A stretch of 64,000 nucleotides of DNA from Ochrobactrum quorumnocens. GTDB taxonomy: Bacteria > Pseudomonadota > Alphaproteobacteria > Rhizobiales > Rhizobiaceae. Made by a program: the position numbers and the translations under genes. The DNA is taken from NCBI RefSeq assembly GCF_002278035.1, contig NZ_CP022604.1:1-64000 (forward strand), read 5' to 3'. Positions 48,128 to 55,632 of this stretch are shown here, piece after piece; within the stretch, counting starts at the first letter, position 1; each line of letters begins with the position of its first letter. A model generated the notes under the pieces. The model did not search any database. It was not told where the DNA came from and saw nothing but the letters and a program-made list of their open reading frames with translations.

Positions 48128-49129
48128 ATGAAACACGGCACCCCCCGGACGATCGTTTCGTTCGCCGTCTTGGCCCTCACGGCGTTCCTCGCCGGCTGCG
48201 AGAACCAGGTCCTGCTCTCTCCGAAGGGAGAGATCGGTGTGGCAGAACGCGATCTCATGCTTTTTGCGACTGGATTGATGCTTCTCGTCGTGCTGCCGGT
48301 CATCTTTATGACCCTTTACTTCGCCTGGAAGTATCGTGCCACCAACGACAAGGCAGAGTACAAGCCAGATTGGCATCACTCGACGAAGATTGAAGCTGCA
48401 GTCTGGCTTATTCCATGCGCCATCATTGTGGTTCTTGGTACAGTGACATGGATCGCCACGCACAAGCTTGATCCTTATCGTCCGCTGGAATCCAATGTGA
48501 AGCCGATCAATGTCGAAGTTGTTGCGCTCGACTGGAAGTGGCTGTTCATCTACCCGGATCAGGGTGTTGCATCGGTCAATGAAATGGCAATGCCAGTCGG
48601 TGTGCCGGTCAATTTCAAGCTAACCTCCAGCAATATCATGAACTCCTTCTTCATTCCGCAGCTCGGTAGTCAGGTCTATTCCATGCCAAGCATGCAGACC
48701 AAGCTGCACCTGATTGCCGATCATGAAGGTGTGTTTGACGGTATTTCCGCCAATTATAGCGGTCAGGGCTTTGCCCAGATGCGTTTCAAGGCTCATTCTG
48801 TTGATCAGGCAGGCTTTGACAAATGGATCGCCGATGCCAAGGCCTCGGGTCAGGAACTGTCGCGTGAGCGTTATGCTTCGCTCGTTCAGCCGAGCGAGAA
48901 GTCTCCGGTTCAGCACTTTGCCTATAATGACAAGGCACTGTTTCATAACATCGTGAACCGTTGCTGGGACGGCAAGTCCGTCTGCCTTGATGATCAGATG
49001 CATCAGGCCCAGATGGCTCAAGCCGCTCGCGCAAATCTACGCAAGTCATCGCCGGTCGATTTCAGCCTGTGGGCAAATGACATCATTTGCGCCATCCAGC
49101 CGCAGCGTCTTACGCAGCTTGAAAACTGA
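48128..49129 (+). CDS. cyoA: Cytochrome o ubiquinol oxidase subunit II
   Basis: CyoA is the quinol-binding lipoprotein subunit of the bo3 oxidase. The 333-residue product has a lipoprotein signal with lipobox LAGC (LTAFLAGCENQVLL), two membrane helices and a cupredoxin domain (VEVVALDWKWLFIYPDQG, SNIMNSFFIPQLGSQVYSM) without the CuA cysteines, as expected for a quinol oxidase. I start at 48128 because GGAAAG lies at 48118-48123 and the signal peptide has normal length; ATGs at 48086 and 48116 are alternatives. A long perfect hairpin separates it from cyoB. Confidence 0.94.
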   Translation: MKHGTPRTIVSFAVLALTAFLAGCENQVLLSPKGEIGVAERDLMLFATGLMLLVVLPVIFMTLYFAWKYRATNDKAEYKPDWHHSTKIEAAVWLIPCAIIVVLGTVTWIATHKLDPYRPLESNVKPINVEVVALDWKWLFIYPDQGVASVNEMAMPVGVPVNFKLTSSNIMNSFFIPQLGSQVYSMPSMQTKLHLIADHEGVFDGISANYSGQGFAQMRFKAHSVDQAGFDKWIADAKASGQELSRERYASLVQPSEKSPVQHFAYNDKALFHNIVNRCWDGKSVCLDDQMHQAQMAQAARANLRKSSPVDFSLWANDIICAIQPQRLTQLEN

Positions 49130-49138
49130 TTTGCCGAT

Positions 49139-49176
49139 GCAGCTTAGCCCCGATGTTCTATCCGGGGCTAAGCTGC
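49139..49176 (+). other. Perfect 14-bp hairpin between cyoA and cyoB
   Basis: GCAGCTTAGCCCCG / CGGGGCTAAGCTGC with loop ATGTTCTATC. No T-run follows, so it is more likely an mRNA processing or stability element than a terminator. Confidence 0.75.
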
Positions 49177-49207
49177 TGATCGCACTCCAATCGAAGTAAG
49201 AATAGAA

Positions 49208-51187
49208 ATGTTCGGAAAACTTACGCTCGAAGCGATCCCCTATCACGAGCCTATCATCATGGTCACACTGACCGCGATAGCTGGTGGGGCGCTCGCTATT
49301 CTCGCAGCCATTACCTACTATAAAAAGTGGGGCGTTCTGTGGAACGACTGGCTGACCTCTGTCGATCACAAGCGCATCGGCATCATGTACATCATCCTGG
49401 CCTTCGTGATGCTGTTCCGCGGCTTCTCGGACGCTGTGATGATGCGTGCCCAGCAGGCTTTGGCTTCGGGCGCCAATGAAGGCTTCCTACCGCCGCACCA
49501 TTACGATCAGATATTCACCGCTCACGGCGTGATCATGATCTTCTTCGTGGCAATGCCTTTCATTGTTGGTCTGATGAACTTTGCCGTACCGCTTCAGATC
49601 GGTGCGCGTGACGTGGCATTCCCATACCTCAACTCGTTGAGCTTCTGGCTGACGGTTGCTGGTGCGATCCTGATCAATCTTTCTCTCGGTATCGGTGAAT
49701 TCGCGAAAACTGGTTGGCTGGCTTACCCGCCACTTTCCGGCAAGGAGTTCAGTCCAGATGTCGGGGTGGATTATTACATCTGGGCCCTGCAGATTTCCGG
49801 TATGGGTACGCTGCTTTCGGGCGTGAACCTCATCACCACCATCATTAAGATGCGTGCTCCCGGCATGGGTATGATGCAGGTTCCGGTTTTCACCTGGACC
49901 GCACTCTGCTCGAACGTCTTGATCGTGGCTGCGTTCCCGATCCTGACTGTGACACTCGCCCTGCTGTCACTTGACCGTTATCTGGATTTCCACTTCTTCA
50001 CCAATGATGGTGGCGGTAATCCGATGATGTATGTCAACCTCATCTGGATCTGGGGACACCCGGAAGTCTATATTCTGGTTCTGCCTTGCTTCGGTGTTTT
50101 CTCCGAAATCATTGCGACCTTCTCGGGCAAGCGCCTGTTTGGCTATGCGTCGATGGTTTATGCGACCGTTGCCATCACCATTCTGTCGTTCCTCGTCTGG
50201 GTTCACCACTTCTTCACCATGGGTGGCGGTGCAAGCGTAAACGCTTTCTTCGGCGTTGCGACCATGATCATCTCGATCCCCACAGGTGCAAAAGTCTTCA
50301 ACTGGCTCTTCACTATGTATAAGGGGCGCGTCCGCATGGAAACGCCGGTCATGTGGACCATCGGCTTCATGTGTACCTTCGTTGTTGGTGGTATGACGGG
50401 CGTTCTGCTTGCTGTTCCGCCTGCAGATTTCGTGCTGCACAATTCCGTATTCCTGATCGCCCACTTCCATAATGTGATCATCTCGGGCGTTCTGTTCGGT
50501 TGCTTTGCCGGTCTCATCTACTGGTGGCCAAAGGCTTTCGGCTTCAAGCTGCATGAAGGTCTCGGCAAGAAGGCGTTCTGGTGCTGGCTCGTTGGCTTCA
50601 TCATGGCGTTCATGCCACTCTACGTGCTCGGCTTGATGGGTATGACCCGTCGTCTGAACCACACCGAAAATCCGGCATGGCACATCTACCTGATCATTGC
50701 AGCTGTTGGCGTTGCGATCATCCTGCTTGGCATCGTCTTCCAGGTTCTCCAGATCATGATCTCTATTCGTGATCGCGAAAAACTGCGCGTCGTTGATGGC
50801 GACTCCTGGGGTACTGGACGTACGCTCGAGTGGTCGATTTCTTCGCCTCCACCATTCTACAACTTCGCTGAAGTTCCGCACGTGCGTGATCACGACAGCT
50901 GGTGGGATATGAAACAGAACGGTTATGTTCGTCGTACCGAAAAGTTCGCTCGCATTCACATGCCGAAGAACACCGGAACAGGCTTTATCATCGGTATCCT
51001 GTGCATTCCATTTGGCTTCGCAATGGTGTGGCATATCTGGTGGCTGGCAATTGCATCGTTTATCGCGGTCTTCGCAGTTGCTATCGCCCACTCCTTCAAC
51101 AATGACAGAGACTTCTATGTCTCGGCCGATGAAGTACAGCGCGTCGAAGACGCACATACTCGGCAACTGAATGCTCAGGAGGCCTGA
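49208..51187 (+). CDS. cyoB: Cytochrome o ubiquinol oxidase subunit I
   Basis: The catalytic haem-copper subunit with low-spin haem b, haem o3 and CuB. The 659-residue product (E. coli 663) has about fifteen membrane helices. Key segments: [19 protein letters not shown] with a haem-ligand histidine, [20 protein letters not shown] (CuB histidine cross-linked to tyrosine), [11 protein letters not shown] (CuB histidines) and [18 protein letters not shown] (haem ligands). It follows cyoA and is three bases from cyoC. A long reverse-strand open frame opposite it is a codon-bias shadow. Confidence 0.97.
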   Translation: MFGKLTLEAIPYHEPIIMVTLTAIAGGALAILAAITYYKKWGVLWNDWLTSVDHKRIGIMYIILAFVMLFRGFSDAVMMRAQQALASGANEGFLPPHHYDQIFTAHGVIMIFFVAMPFIVGLMNFAVPLQIGARDVAFPYLNSLSFWLTVAGAILINLSLGIGEFAKTGWLAYPPLSGKEFSPDVGVDYYIWALQISGMGTLLSGVNLITTIIKMRAPGMGMMQVPVFTWTALCSNVLIVAAFPILTVTLALLSLDRYLDFHFFTNDGGGNPMMYVNLIWIWGHPEVYILVLPCFGVFSEIIATFSGKRLFGYASMVYATVAITILSFLVWVHHFFTMGGGASVNAFFGVATMIISIPTGAKVFNWLFTMYKGRVRMETPVMWTIGFMCTFVVGGMTGVLLAVPPADFVLHNSVFLIAHFHNVIISGVLFGCFAGLIYWWPKAFGFKLHEGLGKKAFWCWLVGFIMAFMPLYVLGLMGMTRRLNHTENPAWHIYLIIAAVGVAIILLGIVFQVLQIMISIRDREKLRVVDGDSWGTGRTLEWSISSPPPFYNFAEVPHVRDHDSWWDMKQNGYVRRTEKFARIHMPKNTGTGFIIGILCIPFGFAMVWHIWWLAIASFIAVFAVAIAHSFNNDRDFYVSADEVQRVEDAHTRQLNAQEA

Positions 51188-51190
51188 TCC

Positions 51191-51820
51191 ATGAGCGCGA
51201 CCGTTACGACTACCGGCCCTTTCAAGGGCGGAAACGAGCATCCCGCTCACGAAGATCATCATGATGCAGGGTCGACCACGCTGGTCGGCTTCTGGATCTA
51301 TCTGATGAGCGACTGCGTTCTCTTCTCGGGATTGTTTGCGACCTATGCCGTTCTGGCGCATCAGTTCGCGGGCGGCCCAACCGGCCGTGAACTCTTCGAC
51401 CTGCAGTTTGTGTTGACTGAAACCATGCTGCTGCTGGCGTCGTCCCTGACCTATGGTCTGGCGACGCTGTCGATGTACAGGAATAACCGTGCAGGTGTTC
51501 TGTTCTGGCTGGGCGTTACCTTCCTGCTCGGTGCAGCGTTCTTGGTCATGGAAATCTATGAATTCCATCACCTGATCGTTGAAGGTGCAGGTCCGGGCCG
51601 CTCGGCATTCCTTTCGGCATTCTTTGCGCTGGTCGGAACGCACGGTCTCCACATTACTTCAGGTCTGGTCTGGATTCTGGTGCTTTCGGCCCAGCTTCTG
51701 CGTGACGGCCTGACTGAAAAGAACCGGACGCGCGTGATGTGCTTGAGCCTCTTCTGGCACTTCCTGGACATCATCTGGATTGGCGTCTTTACCCTTGTCT
51801 ATCTGCTGGGTGTATTGTGA
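51191..51820 (+). CDS. cyoC: Cytochrome o ubiquinol oxidase subunit III
   Basis: The 209-residue product has five membrane helices and family segments [40 protein letters not shown] and [16 protein letters not shown]. Subunit III stabilises subunit I. Its stop overlaps the cyoD start by one base (TGATG, 51818-51822). Confidence 0.95.
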   Translation: MSATVTTTGPFKGGNEHPAHEDHHDAGSTTLVGFWIYLMSDCVLFSGLFATYAVLAHQFAGGPTGRELFDLQFVLTETMLLLASSLTYGLATLSMYRNNRAGVLFWLGVTFLLGAAFLVMEIYEFHHLIVEGAGPGRSAFLSAFFALVGTHGLHITSGLVWILVLSAQLLRDGLTEKNRTRVMCLSLFWHFLDIIWIGVFTLVYLLGVL

Positions 51821-52185
51821 TGAGCTCTGGACACGAAACACACGATCAAGCCGCACATGGCAGCCTGAAGTCCTACCTGATTGGTTTGGCTCTTGCGATC
51901 ATTCTCACCATCGTTCCGTTTATGCTGGCAATGAACGGTTACTTTACGCCAGCAACGACTGCAGCAATCGTCATCGGTATGGCTGCTGTTCAGATCGTGG
52001 TGCATTTGGTTTACTTCCTGCACCTTGACCCGAAGTCGGAAAATGGCTGGAACATCCTCGCGCTGATCTTCACGGTCATCATTCTGGCTATCGTGCTTGC
52101 TGGTTCTATCTGGGTCATGCATCACCTCGATACCAACATGATGCCGATGTATATGACGCCGGACGATGCGCGTAATCTGCCATAA
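51820..52185 (+). CDS. cyoD: Cytochrome o ubiquinol oxidase subunit IV
   Basis: The 121-residue product starts [20 protein letters not shown] and has three membrane helices with FYFLHL-like VHLVYFLHLDPKSENGWN. I set the start at the ATG 51820 that overlaps the cyoC stop; the frame extends upstream inside cyoC without family match. No cyoE (haem O synthase) follows, so that function must come from elsewhere in the genome. The region just downstream contains the first small-RNA candidate. Confidence 0.95.
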   Translation: MSSGHETHDQAAHGSLKSYLIGLALAIILTIVPFMLAMNGYFTPATTAAIVIGMAAVQIVVHLVYFLHLDPKSENGWNILALIFTVIILAIVLAGSIWVMHHLDTNMMPMYMTPDDARNLP

Positions 52186-52196
52186 ACGCATTTCAA

Positions 52197-52218
52197 AAGG
52201 CCGGTTTTGGCCGGCCTT
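52197..52218 (+). terminator. Hairpin just after cyoD
   Basis: Perfect 8-bp stem AAGGCCGG / CCGGCCTT, loop TTTTGG, 12 bases after the cyoD stop. The tail CTGATC is not T-rich, so termination here may be weak and the transcript may continue into the hairpins at 52254-52327. Confidence 0.55.
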
Positions 52219-52234
52219 CTGATCATCTGATACC

Positions 52235-52327
52235 AGGCCTGACGGCCCGGTTCCGCGGCTTTTTTCCTCCCTCTCCCCCTTAAAAGCCGCGTGGCGCCCC
52301 GGTTCCCTCCGGGGCGCTTTCATTTTG
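52235..52327 (+). ncRNA. Candidate small RNA with C/U-rich loop (element 1)
   Basis: Two strong hairpins: CGCGGCTTTT / AAAAGCCGCG (52254-52263 with 52282-52291) exposing the 18-base loop with CCTCCCTCTCCCCC, then a terminator GCGCCCCGG / CCGGGGCGC (52294-52302 with 52309-52317) and tail TTTCATTTT. The loop is complementary to GGAGG ribosome-binding sites. Shares TCCGCGGCT and TCATTTTG with element 2 at 55169-55217. No protein is encoded. The 5' end is unknown: it may be cut from the cyo mRNA. Confidence 0.6.
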
Positions 52328-52349
52328 GAAGCATATAGCTCTTCTTATT

Positions 52350-53234
52350 TCATCGCTCCAATTGCGCCAGATCTTCCAGCAATCCGGGTCCGAGTGAATT
52401 CCAGCCGAGCCGCTCGCGTGTCAATGTGTTTGACGCCGACATATCTTTGCTGACAAATGCTGTAAGCCAGCCAAAGTGTTCAGCCGCTTCCTGCCCATTA
52501 AGTGATGCCACCGGTAGATTGAGCGCTGCGCCGACGGCCTCAGCAATCGCGCGGAACGCAATGCCTTGCTCGGCTGTGGCATGATAACGCGCGCCCGGTT
52601 CCGCCCGCTCCACTGCAAGCCGGTAGAGGTGCGCAGTGTCATCAATATGGGCTGCCGACCACTGATTGGCGCCTTCGCCGATATAGGCTGAGACCCCGGA
52701 CCCGACCGCAAGCGGGATGAGTTCGCTCACAAGGCCTTGCTTGCGTGTGTCGTGGATTTGCGAAAGCCGCATAACGGATACATTGACGCCGCGTTGCAAC
52801 TGCTCATATCCCGCTAGTTCTGAAGCCACACGTGGGTTGGGATGATGGGGATTGAAGTGACTTTCGACAGCAGGTTCACCAGGAACTGCCGCTCCCATGG
52901 CAGTGGCTGAGGTTATGACGAGCGGGCGCTCAGTCCCTTCAAGCGCAGAGCCAAGGGCTTCGATCACGCGATTATCCTTCGCGCAGTTGGCCTGAAAGTT
53001 CGCGAAGTTATGGTCGAACGCGGTGTGTATGACGGCATCGCATTGAGCAGCACCTCGACGAAGGCTTTCGAGGTCTTCGATATCACCGCGATGTGCTTCT
53101 GCTCCGGCCGCTACGAGCTTTTCAGCGCCAGCATCGGAGCGGGTGAGGCCGAGCACTTCATGGCCCTCCCAGATAAGTTCAGGGATGATATGTGAACCGA
53201 TAAAGCCCGTCGCGCCTGTAAGAAAAATTCGCAT
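52350..53234 (-). CDS. NAD(P)-dependent epimerase/dehydratase family (extended SDR) protein
   Basis: The 294-residue product starts with the nucleotide-binding motif MRIFLTGATGFIGSHIIPEL and has DAVIHTAFDH; the usual YxxxK appears replaced or shifted (AGYEQLQRG), as in many atypical SDRs. Family and substrate cannot be narrowed. It is divergent from an XRE-type regulator, a frequent pairing in proteobacteria in which the regulator represses the oxidoreductase. Confidence 0.87.
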   Translation of the reverse strand: MRIFLTGATGFIGSHIIPELIWEGHEVLGLTRSDAGAEKLVAAGAEAHRGDIEDLESLRRGAAQCDAVIHTAFDHNFANFQANCAKDNRVIEALGSALEGTERPLVITSATAMGAAVPGEPAVESHFNPHHPNPRVASELAGYEQLQRGVNVSVMRLSQIHDTRKQGLVSELIPLAVGSGVSAYIGEGANQWSAAHIDDTAHLYRLAVERAEPGARYHATAEQGIAFRAIAEAVGAALNLPVASLNGQEAAEHFGWLTAFVSKDMSASNTLTRERLGWNSLGPGLLEDLAQLER

Positions 53235-53302
53235 GAAGATGGTCTCCTTGTTGTTCTGGCGACAATCTGCGATGCTTAATCATCCTATTAAAGTAGTGAC
53301 AT

Positions 53303-53318
53303 TATCATAGTATCATAA
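53303..53318 (+). promoter_or_regulatory. Tandem 8-base repeat in the SDR/XRE control region
   Basis: TATCATAG followed at once by TATCATAA, 15 bases before the XRE start, overlapping the likely -10 region. A candidate operator for the divergent regulator. Confidence 0.4.
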
Positions 53319-53332
53319 CTAACAGGCAAACC

Positions 53333-54181
53333 ATGTCGGAAAAGACCAATTCCCTGCTTGGCTCATATCTCAAAGACCGTCGTGCGCGGCTTGATCCGAC
53401 CGCCTTGGGCTTTGCTGCAGGTCGCCGCCGCACGCCCGGGTTAAGGCGTGAGGAGGTAGCGCAGCGCGCCAATATCAGCCCAACATGGTACACTTGGCTT
53501 GAGCAGGGGCGGGGTGGCTCACCCTCGACGGATGTCCTAAATCGGATTGCGGCCGGACTGATGATGACTGAACCGGAGCGCGAACATCTTTTCATGCTTG
53601 CCTTCGGTCATCCTCCCGAAGTGTTTTACAAACGGCCATCAGAAATCACTCCTCGGCTGCAACGTCTGATCGACGCAATGGTAACCAGCCCTGCGATCAT
53701 CAAGACAGCCACATGGGATGTTGTGGCATGGAACCGGGCCGCCGCAATTGTGCTGACAGATTACAGCACTCTGCCGCCGGAAGATCGCAATATTCTCAAA
53801 CGGATCTTTTGCAATTCCGACATCAGGGCCAAACAGGATGGCTGGGGCGAGGTGGCCCGCTTTGTATTGGGGGCATTTCGCGCCGATGCGACACGTGCTG
53901 GAGCGGCATCGGAGGTTACTGAACTGGTCGAGGAACTGTGTCAACAAAGCGCGGAATTTGCAGCTCTTTGGCGTGACAATGACATCGGTGTTTACAGCGA
54001 AGGAACCAAGCGACTTTTGCATCCAAAGCTTGGGCGTTTGGAACTTGAATATTCGGGATTCGCCGTCGACGGACGTCCGGACCTTGGGATGATCGTCTAT
54101 AATCCCGTGTTGCCTTCGGACGCAGATAGGATACGGCGGCTGGTTTTCGCGGGCGCGCAAAGTTTGCCCCAAAATATCTGA
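53333..54181 (+). CDS. XRE-family regulator with MmyB-like ligand-binding domain
   Basis: The 282-residue product has an N-terminal helix-turn-helix (RRTPGLRREEVAQRANIS, then PTWYTWLEQGRG) and a C-terminal MmyB-type domain, which binds fatty-acid-like ligands in a studied homologue. The GLRREEVA pattern is a hallmark of this group. It is divergent from the SDR gene and probably controls it and itself. Confidence 0.9.
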   Translation: MSEKTNSLLGSYLKDRRARLDPTALGFAAGRRRTPGLRREEVAQRANISPTWYTWLEQGRGGSPSTDVLNRIAAGLMMTEPEREHLFMLAFGHPPEVFYKRPSEITPRLQRLIDAMVTSPAIIKTATWDVVAWNRAAAIVLTDYSTLPPEDRNILKRIFCNSDIRAKQDGWGEVARFVLGAFRADATRAGAASEVTELVEELCQQSAEFAALWRDNDIGVYSEGTKRLLHPKLGRLELEYSGFAVDGRPDLGMIVYNPVLPSDADRIRRLVFAGAQSLPQNI

Positions 54182-54416
54182 AGAGCGACCCAATCGGTAG
54201 TTCGAATTATATAAGTAAATAAATGTAAAATTTTAATCAATTTATTGTAAACACAGCATATATATCGCATATAACTAAGTATAGATTATTCTAATATAAG
54301 TCATGCATTTACCACTATTGTGTATGTTGTTTGCACTGTGAGCAATATTGTTATAGTGTGCATCGTGTTTGATAATTAATTCGTCTCTATTTGCTCTGTG
54401 TTTTGGAGAATTTGTG
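54182..54416 (+). promoter_or_regulatory. AT-rich upstream region of the SH3 gene
   Basis: A 235-base stretch far richer in A+T than its surroundings, with many TATA-like runs. A possible promoter is TTTGCA ... TATAGT near 54330-54357. The ribosome-binding site GGAGA lies at 54405-54409. No gene is visible. Confidence 0.4.
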
Positions 54417-55112
54417 ATGTCTTTATTTAAGAATATGCTTGTAAAAAACCACCTTGTTGGTATGGCAATTGTAGCCTCAGCACTCTTCACTCCCGCAATT
54501 GCTTCTGCGGCTACGGCTTATATATCCGCTTCAGTCAATGTTCGCTCCGGCCCAGGTGCAAATTACGGACGGCTTGCAACACTTCCTGCAGGTATTACGG
54601 TTAATGCCGGTTCCTGCCGCAACGGCTGGTGCCAGATTTATAATGGCAGCAGTGTTGGTTTCGTCTCGGCGCGTTATGTCCGCTTTGGTTCGTATAATGG
54701 CGCTTACGCTGCCCCATCCAACACGACCGTAATCGTCAGTAATGACGGATACGATAATGGTTGGGCTCCCGGCTTCGGACTCGGTCTCGGTTTAGGTTGG
54801 GCATCGGGCGGTGGCTATTGGGGACCAGGCTGGGGTGGTGGTCCCGGCTGGCGCGGTGGCCCGAATTACATCAATGGTTGTATCGGTCGCAACTGCCAGT
54901 CCAATCGTGGCGGTGGACGCAATGGCTGGAACCCACGTTGGGGGCATGGCCCGCAATGGGGCGGCAGAGGATGGCCGAACGGCGGACGTGGAAACTGGGG
55001 GCCTGGTCGGGGTGTAGGACCACGTTTCACGTCTGGCCCAGATCACTTCGGTGGTTTCGGCGGCGGTGGCATGCATTTTGGAAACATGCGGCCAATGCAC
55101 GCCGGGCGTTAA
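54417..55112 (+). CDS. Secreted SH3-domain protein with Gly/Trp-rich tail
   Basis: The 231-residue protein has a Sec signal peptide (cleavage likely after ASA), a bacterial SH3 domain (YISASVNVRSGPGANYGRLA ... NGWCQIYNGSSVGFVSARYV, residues 37-93) and a tail of about 120 residues rich in Gly, Trp, Arg and Asn. SH3b domains often bind the cell wall. The tail could pack at the envelope surface. The ATG at 54417 has GGAGA seven bases upstream; a start 16 codons earlier lacks one. The upstream DNA is AT-rich, and a small-RNA candidate lies just downstream. Confidence 0.85.
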   Translation: MSLFKNMLVKNHLVGMAIVASALFTPAIASAATAYISASVNVRSGPGANYGRLATLPAGITVNAGSCRNGWCQIYNGSSVGFVSARYVRFGSYNGAYAAPSNTTVIVSNDGYDNGWAPGFGLGLGLGWASGGGYWGPGWGGGPGWRGGPNYINGCIGRNCQSNRGGGRNGWNPRWGHGPQWGGRGWPNGGRGNWGPGRGVGPRFTSGPDHFGGFGGGGMHFGNMRPMHAGR

Positions 55113-55132
55113 AAATAATAGCGGTCTTTTAA

Positions 55133-55217
55133 ATATCAGGTCGTTATCCTCCCCTCCTGATGACCTGATCCGCGGCTCGCTGGACTCCCCTCCCTCCAGC
55201 GGGCCGCAATCATTTTG
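55133..55217 (+). ncRNA. Candidate small RNA with C/U-rich loops (element 2)
   Basis: Hairpin 1 is ATCAGGTC / GACCTGAT (55135-55142 with 55162-55169), its loop holding CCTCCCCTCC. Hairpin 2 is a 12-bp stem (55172-55183 with 55196-55207) with loop ACTCCCCTCCCT, followed by the tail AATCATTTTG. Both loops can pair with GGAGG-type ribosome-binding sites. Shares TCCGCGGCT and TCATTTTG with element 1 at 52252-52327. It begins about 20 bases after the SH3 stop, so it may be a processed 3' untranslated RNA or have its own promoter. Confidence 0.6.
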
Positions 55218-55240
55218 CTATCTGAGCGGTTCCAACTTTA

Positions 55241-55344
55241 GAGCGCATCTTATCCGAAAAGTGTGAAGCGGTTTTCGGATAAGATGCGCGTAGAAAAATG
55301 ATTAGCGAGCCGATTTGGTCCGGTCAGATCGAAACGCATTCTAG
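55241..55344. repeat. Composite intergenic repeat, best-preserved copy
   Basis: Module A has perfect 18-base arms, GCGCATCTTATCCGAAAA (55243-55260) and its complement (55272-55289), around GTGTGAAGCGG. Module B (to 55344, ending CTAG) is more diverged. Confidence 0.85.
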
Positions 55345-55361
55345 CAGTCTCAATATTAACG

Positions 55362-55383
55362 CTCTCCATTAACTCTCCATTGA
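55362..55383 (+). repeat. 11-base tandem duplication
   Basis: CTCTCCATTAA followed at once by CTCTCCATTGA, 250 bases upstream of tamA. Function unknown. Confidence 0.7.
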
Positions 55384-55632
55384 CTCAATCTATTCAAAAT
55401 AGGGAATAGTTGACCTTTGAGCTTTGGAAGCGCTTTGAGATTCTAATCGGACCGTCGCGTATATTCGGTTTTTCTTAGATTAAATCTCATCCGGGCTTGA
55501 AATGTCATAACGCATTTGGGTTGAAGCTTGGCCTTCCCACTACTCTATGTTAATCCCTGAATCGTCCTGGGATTGGGGGAGGACGAAGCGCTACCCAAGC
55601 GGTCGTGAAATAGAAACCGGACAGTAACGTGT

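Larger units (their letters stand above)
55113..55632. other. 520-base region between the SH3 gene and tamA
   Basis: No protein gene. Left to right: small-RNA candidate (55133-55217), a perfect repeat copy (55241-55344), an 11-base tandem duplication (55362-55383) and the tamA upstream sequence with no strong promoter match or ribosome-binding site. Confidence 0.6.

Noticed and set aside
49967..51652. 561-codon open frame on the minus strand opposite cyoB and cyoC
   Set aside because: Codon-bias shadow; rich in His, Glu and Arg with no domain, fully inside two certain genes.
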